A DNA stretch of 64,000 bases from Albifimbria verrucaria (taxonomy: Eukaryota > Ascomycota > Sordariomycetes > Hypocreales > Stachybotryaceae): NCBI GenBank assembly GCA_020081605.1, contig JAHREC010000062.1, forward strand, positions 3,467,758-3,531,757, in the 5' to 3' direction. A program made the position numbers and the translations under genes. Below the pieces are notes generated by a model, which worked only from the letters and a program-made list of their open reading frames with translations, was not told where the DNA came from and ran no database searches. Position 1 is the first letter of the stretch. The number at the start of each line of letters is the position of its first letter. This document shows positions 61,201 through 64,000 of this stretch, in pieces.

Positions 61201-64000
61201 GTGTGGCCGGCCATCTAGGGGAATGCAACCACAAGCCATGTGCCTGACCTGCAATGGATCTAGAACCCCACCCCTGCTCATCTGCAGAGCAAAACTTGAT
61301 GCTCATTTCGGTCGGTCCAGCGCGGCGTCGTGGTGGGTGGTAGAAAGGCTGAGCGATGTTTCGTGATGAGGGCCGACACAGACACCTCTGTCTGCAGTAT
61401 GGTCAATCAGTCCTTCCAACAGGTCAATTGGTCGCTTTGAAATGGCATCTGATGCGAGCAGTGCCGCTGATGCATGTCCTGCACGCATGCCATGGTCGCA
61501 GGCCGCAGGGAGCAGCCAGGGTGATGCTGTATGCAACAAAAAAGAACCCGCCTGTTGCGCAGATAATAGAGCCTGGATCATCCATTGTAAGCATAATCAG
61601 GGCGCGCGCTGCACCCTGCCAGCGCATCGCCCTCTGCCCTCTCCTACTACACGCAGGCGGGCCGCAGCCGATGGTCCTTGATTGAAACCAGCAGGTCGAG
61701 ATGGCTGCGAGTACAAGCCATTGGAGCATATTCACCGCTAATGCTGAGAAGCCCGGGGCTTACTGCCGAAACAGTTGTGTGATTGATGTTTTCTAAGCAA
61801 ACCTGTAGCCGAAGCAAGCAAGTCGGGGACGTTGCGGGTCTGGCTCAGCGTTGATGCTAAACTGCCCATCCTCAACTGGGCGTTGTCATGCTGGCACCAG
61901 CCGCACGAAGGACGGGCATACCCGTGCCCGTTCCATGCAAGTCGCTACTTTTGTGCTCCCGCTTCATGCCCCTCCCTACATAGTACTGCTCGTTCCGCGA
62001 GAGGGGTCCTAATCCCAGCAGGTGGCAGAGTAGTAGCGAGCAAAGTAACATTCCGTGGCGCTCCAAAAGGTCTGTCTATGTCAGAGGCTGAACCTGTGGG
62101 CTGTGGGTGGTAAACAGAGGAGAGCAGACCCAAGATATAGAAAGACATGTTGAAATGACATAATTCGCTGCTGGGGCAGCGTGTCTGAGACTTTACCGTG
62201 GGCATCCCGACTGGTGCCATTGACAGTGGCGCAATGTGCCTTGACCTTGGCGCGACTGAGGATGGAGCTGTGCTTGAACGGGCAAGCCGGACTGCATCAC
62301 GAGTGACTCGGTTGTCGTAGGGCTAAGCTAAGGAAACGTCACGCCTGATATTGATGTAAACGGACATCGTGAGGCTGGACAGCCATGCTAATAGAGACCA
62401 CGATAATACCCGCGGCAGCATGGGCGGTCAGTGTTGCCCACGCCCACGCCCCTCCCCTCCTGCTGCCTGCCTCTTCATCTTCCTCCTGTGATCCTACTCG
62501 CGAGGCCTCATGTGGTTGCTTGGCAAGTCCTGGAGTTGGTTTGAGCGGCTCGCTGGCCGAGATTAGAGGTCTTGGTACGGCAGTCTCGGCATCTTCCCAC
62601 ATTTGGCGCATCTCATGTGCTCTTTGTTCCAACTCCATCAAATAGAAATGCTGAGGGGACCTCGGGTACCAAGCCCCGATCCTTGACCGTAATGGGCTGT
62701 GCTGAAATGAGCTTGACCGTCAGATCAGACGGCTATTAAACTCCGTAAACGAACTCGCCAAGCCCTGTACCGTTTGCATTTCAGGGTCGTAGCGCGCACC
62801 CGGCTTTCTCGAAGCTCAGGATACGAAAGGGGGCTTTTGATGAGGGTATGGGGCACCTGTGCCACGGGCCGTTTCCTAGTGACCCTTTTTTCCTTCCTTG
62901 GGCCCTTCTCTTCCCCACTGTAGACAGGATAGGCGGAAGGTCGTCCCAATCCCAGTAATTTTGAATAACTGGTTCCAAAGCCGCTGCGGAGGAGCCGAGA
63001 CCAACTTTTACCCAGTCAACCCTGGTAGATGTGCCAACGGTTGACGAGATGCCAGATATGATTGGTGTGTCGACGGCTAAGGCGTCAAACCAAAACGAGG
63101 AACAAGGGAACAAGCTCCTGATCTCGGGATTGGCGTGCCATGAATGCCCGCGTGACTGAGGCATGTTAATCCTCCTCCACACTTCGGTGAAATGGATCCC
63201 TACGTCACAGTTGCCTCAAGGCCAATCACATTGCCCACGGTGGTGTTCCTAGCTGTCCATGCCATGAAGCTGCCGTTGGTCGCATTGGTCCTGTTCCTGA
63301 CGGTCGGACCAAGTCGAGGCACCACCCTATCGCTTTCCAGGCACAAAATCGACTTCTGTTCTTTGATACACATCAAGTCCAGCTTGACTTTATAGTTCGG
63401 CAAAAGAAGGATAATACAAATCTAGGGCAAGCCCAAACCCTGGACCACAAGTCTCCACGGCTTCCTTGCGGAAGATGTAAAATCAGGGCCGGGCCCCGGC
63501 AGAGGTGACAGCCCAACCGATTGGAGTTTTTGGGTTAGGGACGTCATTCCCAGCCCCCGTTGCAACGAACAACAGTTGGTGCTGGTCCTTTCATTAACGC
63601 AGGCCAACTTATCGGAGTTCGTGGCACGCCGTAATTCCGCCTGCCCATCCAGGCAGGCAACGTCCTTTGCCCAGGCGTGCGCGATGGATAGAAGAAACAC
63701 CATCTTGCAGCACTATGGTATGCACCACTGCATTGGACGGCATACCCTTGCATACGTTCCTATGATTTACATATGCCCGCATTCCACATGCGAGCTGGCG
63801 TTGGCTGCATTCTTGTTTGGACTGTCTTGCCCTCTCGTCTGTTGCACCGCTAAGCGCCCAAGCTGTGTGGTGCTCCAGTGCAAGTTGACCACATGATGCC
63901 ACGCTCGTTGGGAATTGTCGGTGAAGAGACGGCCCTGTCGCCTATCGCTGCCACTCTGACATTTCGCGTTGTGTCGCTCTGATAGGGCCCTGGTTGGAAT
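52245..64000. other. Long gene-free region
   Basis: About 11.7 kb. Base composition is balanced to GC-rich, apart from AT-rich islands near 52915-52965, 55490-55560 and 55920-56010, so it is not heavily RIP-mutated. Frames of up to 253 codons (52672-53433) exist but look like GC-driven noise: Arg/Ser/Pro-rich, no motifs, no intron-linked continuation. No tRNA or rRNA was recogn­ised. It may be subtelomeric or regulatory DNA, host long non-coding transcripts, or contain genes too diverged or too broken for me to see. Confidence 0.4.
58823..58852. repeat. 5-bp GC-rich tandem repeat
   Basis: Six units of five bases: three GCGCC then three GCACC. The sharp change of unit halfway is a G-to-A switch in each later copy. 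Confidence 0.85.

Noticed and set aside
62781..63403. Adjacent minus-strand frames with protein-like stretches
   Set aside because: No start-to-stop gene model, no motif, and composition close to the surrounding frames; too weak to list.
63525..63540. GGGTTAGGG, telomere-like
   Set aside because: Single copy only; no tandem array, so no evidence of a chromosome end.

Overview
The window is nuclear DNA of a filamentous ascomycete, most likely a Sordariomycete. The basis is short (46-92 nt) GT-AG introns with CTAAC/CTGAC-like branch sites, pyrimidine-rich leaders, and gene families confined to or typical of such fungi: HET, NACHT STAND proteins, DUF3433, T5orf172 and Zn2Cys6 regulators. I cannot name the species.

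Layout. 1-2.5 kb: ornithine decarboxylase behind a very long leader without ATG. 3.0-5.9 kb (minus): a DJ-1/PfpI protein and a membrane-anchored fucose-lectin-like protein. 6.8-7.2 kb: a decayed piece of 28S rDNA. 8.3-10.7 kb (minus): an F-box gene whose downstream half looks like the same reading frame riddled with stops. 13.2-15.5 kb: GH51 arabinofuranosidase. 16.1-23.3 kb: a hydrolase-NACHT protein followed by a HET-domain protein on the same strand, resembling heterokaryon-incompatibility genes. 23.5-24.7 kb: a secreted protein (minus). 26.0-27.8 kb: a T5orf172 (GIY-YIG-like) protein (minus). 28.2-28.6 kb: an ankyrin relic. 30.7-34.3 kb: a DUF3433 membrane protein. 35.2-39.0 kb (minus): a cupin and a Zn2Cys6 regulator. 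40.0-42.9 kb (minus): a second NACHT protein, flanked by two copies of a 147-bp repeat. 44.4-47.7 kb (minus): an M16 zinc metalloprotease. 49.5-52.2 kb: ZW10/DSL1-like tethering protein. 52.3-64 kb: about 11.7 kb with no gene I can support.

A property of the sequence itself dominates annotation. Most long genes, including conserved single-copy ones (M16 protease, ZW10), fall into two to six overlapping frames. At almost every break, adding one base to a short homopolymer restores a continuous protein. I count about 25 such sites, nearly all needing +1, so I read them as systematic one-base under-calls in the assembly, not as mass pseudogenisation. Spans below are whole-gene spans across these breaks. 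Genes free of breaks are ODC, DJ-1, the F-box 5' half, the secreted protein and the cupin.

Different in kind are in-frame stop codons, which a missing base does not explain: a TGA in the hydrolase-NACHT gene, a TAA in ZW10, a TAG in the ankyrin relic, and about 14 stops in the F-box tail. Together with transition-only differences between the 147-bp repeats, they suggest C-to-T decay of repeat-induced point mutation type in the accessory part of the window.

Functionally, housekeeping genes (ODC, M16, ZW10) bracket an accessory stretch of about 40 kb rich in self/non-self recognition families (two NACHT proteins, HET, lectin-like, F-box), relics and AT-rich repeats.
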